From Lachnospiraceae bacterium (GTDB taxonomy: Bacteria > Bacillota > Clostridia > Lachnospirales > Lachnospiraceae), in NCBI GenBank assembly GCA_017521195.1, contig JAFXGP010000112.1:1-42111 (forward strand): a DNA stretch of 42,111 bases. The letters run 5' to 3'. This document shows positions 41,005 to 42,111 of this stretch, piece by piece (the stretch's first letter is position 1; every line of letters begins with the position of its first letter). The translations under genes and the position numbers were made by a program. The notes beneath the pieces are model-generated. The model saw nothing but the letters and a program-made list of their open reading frames with translations, did not search any database and was not told the DNA's origin.

Positions 41005-42111
41005 ATGGCAGAGAGCAGATTAATCGGAGGATACCCAGTAATCGGTATCAGACCAACAATCGACGGACGTAGAGGACCATTAAAAGTACGTGAAGGTTTG
41101 GAAGACCAGACTATGGGAATGGCTCTTCGTGCAAAAAAACTCATCGAAGAAAATGTAAAATATTCTAACGGTGAACCAGTTAAAGTTGTTATCGCTGATA
41201 CAACAATCGGACGTGTTGCAGAAGCTGCAGCATGTGAAGAAAAATTCAGAAGAGAAGGAGTAGCTGCTACTCTTACTGTTACACCATGCTGGTGCTACGG
41301 TTCTGAAACAATGGATATGGATCCAACAACTATCAAAGCAGTTTGGGGATTCAACGGAACAGAAAGACCAGGTGCTGTATACTTAGCATCCGTTCTTGCC
41401 ACACATGCACAGAAAGGTCTTCCGGCATTCGGTATCTACGGACATGAAGTTCAGGATTTAGATGACACAACAATTCCTGCAGACGTAGAAGAAAAAATCT
41501 TAAGATTTGCTCGTGCAGCTGTAGCAGTTGCTACTATGAAAGGTAAATCTTACTTACAGATCGGTTCCATCTGTATGGGTATCGGCGGATCTATCATTGA
41601 TTCTGATTTCATGGAAAGCTACTTGGGCTTAAGAGTAGAATCTGTTGACGAAGTTGAAATCATCCGTCGTATGACAGAAGGTATTTATGATGAAGCTGAA
41701 TACCAGAAAGCTCTTGCATGGGCAAAAGAAAAATGTGTTATCGGTTTCGATAAGAACCCTGATTTCGTTAAAAACAGCCCTGAAAAAGCAGAAGAACAGT
41801 TTGAATTCGTAGTTAAGATGGCAGTTATCATTCAGGAAATGATGAACGGCTGCAAGACTCTTCCAGAAGGATGCGAAGAAGAAATGGTTGGCCACAATGC
41901 TATCGCAGCTGGTTTCCAGGGTCAGAGACAGTGGACAGACTTCTATCCTAACTGTGACTTCCCAGAAGCAATCTTAAATACTTCCTTCGACTGGAACGGA
42001 GCAAGAGAGCCATATATACTCGCAACCGAGAACGACGTTCTCAACGGTATGGGAATGCTCTTTATGAAGTTGCTTACAAACAGAGCGCAGATGTTCGCAG
42101 ACGTTCGTACA
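41005..42111 (+). CDS. fucI: L-fucose isomerase, 3'-truncated by the window edge
   Basis: 369 codons visible of about 595. FucI converts L-fucose to L-fuculose in the cytoplasm, first step of fucose use. The stretch [20 protein letters not shown] at the start, [16 protein letters not shown] and [20 protein letters not shown] are characteristic of the family. Start ATG 41005 follows ATAAGGAGGACTGATTATC. The frame is open to the last base. Divergent AraC-type gene is the likely regulator. Codon choice matches the well-expressed genes of the window. A gut commensal using mucin-type sugars would carry this. Confidence 0.97.
   Translation, partial: MAESRLIGGYPVIGIRPTIDGRRGPLKVREGLEDQTMGMALRAKKLIEENVKYSNGEPVKVVIADTTIGRVAEAAACEEKFRREGVAATLTVTPCWCYGSETMDMDPTTIKAVWGFNGTERPGAVYLASVLATHAQKGLPAFGIYGHEVQDLDDTTIPADVEEKILRFARAAVAVATMKGKSYLQIGSICMGIGGSIIDSDFMESYLGLRVESVDEVEIIRRMTEGIYDEAEYQKALAWAKEKCVIGFDKNPDFVKNSPEKAEEQFEFVVKMAVIIQEMMNGCKTLPEGCEEEMVGHNAIAAGFQGQRQWTDFYPNCDFPEAILNTSFDWNGAREPYILATENDVLNGMGMLFMKLLTNRAQMFADVRT

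Noticed and set aside
1-42111. CRISPR arrays, tRNA or rRNA genes, insertion sequences, prophage genes.
   Set aside because: I saw no regular repeat-spacer arrays, tRNA cloverleaf or rRNA sequence, and no transposase besides the Rpn-like remnant; a covariance-model scan would be decisive.

Overview
The window is AT-rich, coding-dense Firmicutes DNA with AGGAGG-type ribosome binding sites. It carries Clostridia-type sporulation genes (a SpoIID-like protein, a SpoIIQ-like protein, SpoIIID, and a DUF3794/LysM protein), a split PyrDB/PyrK dihydroorotate dehydrogenase and an L-fucose isomerase. This fits an anaerobic, spore-forming gut Lachnospiraceae. Two sigma-28-like promoters suggest a motile host (Roseburia-like). 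The genus is inference.

Layout. (1) 1-2062: 3' part of a glycogen phosphorylase gene, with a terminator. (2) 2130-7735: a signalling island. It holds an AgrC/VirS-type GHKL sensor kinase, a zinc-ribbon/SHOCT protein, an acidic lipoprotein, a LytTR response regulator and a secreted protein. Three of these genes share a 21-bp-period operator (half-site close to CCGATTCGG), each with a -10 hexamer beginning 33 nt after the proximal half-site ends. This looks like a small regulon of the local LytTR regulator. (3) 7799-9668: a short-chain dehydrogenase and a PD-(D/E)XK 'Rpn-like' protein that seems internally deleted. (4) 9670-12088: an aconitase-superfamily hydratase behind a strong promoter with a palindromic operator. 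(5) 12101-16927: an EF-hand-like protein with a sigma-28-like promoter, spoIID-like and spoIIQ-like genes, and a lipoprotein with a degenerate cellulase-like fold. (6) 16946-20105: ddl and murF, convergent with plsC. (7) 20265-25498: a PrcB-like lipoprotein, pyrC-pyrK-pyrD, and the DUF3794/LysM protein.

(8) 25511-28081: a sigma-28-type gene on the minus strand, then ispE and an FCD-type GntR regulator behind a promoter full of ATTGTAT/ATACAAT half-sites. (9) 28112-34438: a small membrane protein, murI, a DUF1934 protein, a membrane-anchored unknown, cardiolipin synthase, a trigger-factor-like lipoprotein and asnS. (10) 34442-39573: two divergent potassium uptake systems (Ktr-type on minus, Trk-type on plus). 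(11) 39575-39880: spoIIID. (12) 40002-42111: an AraC-type regulator divergent from fucI, which runs off the window.

The three most interesting observations are these. First, the shared LytTR-like operator/-10 architecture. Second, two loci (23877-23936 and 39575-39632) where a sigma-E-type promoter lies inside the hairpin of an upstream terminator, and the terminator's 3' arm carries the ribosome binding site of the sporulation gene. Third, two unlinked proteins of unknown function with sigma-28 promoters. All promoter and operator calls come from reading the sequence by eye and need experimental or comparative tests.
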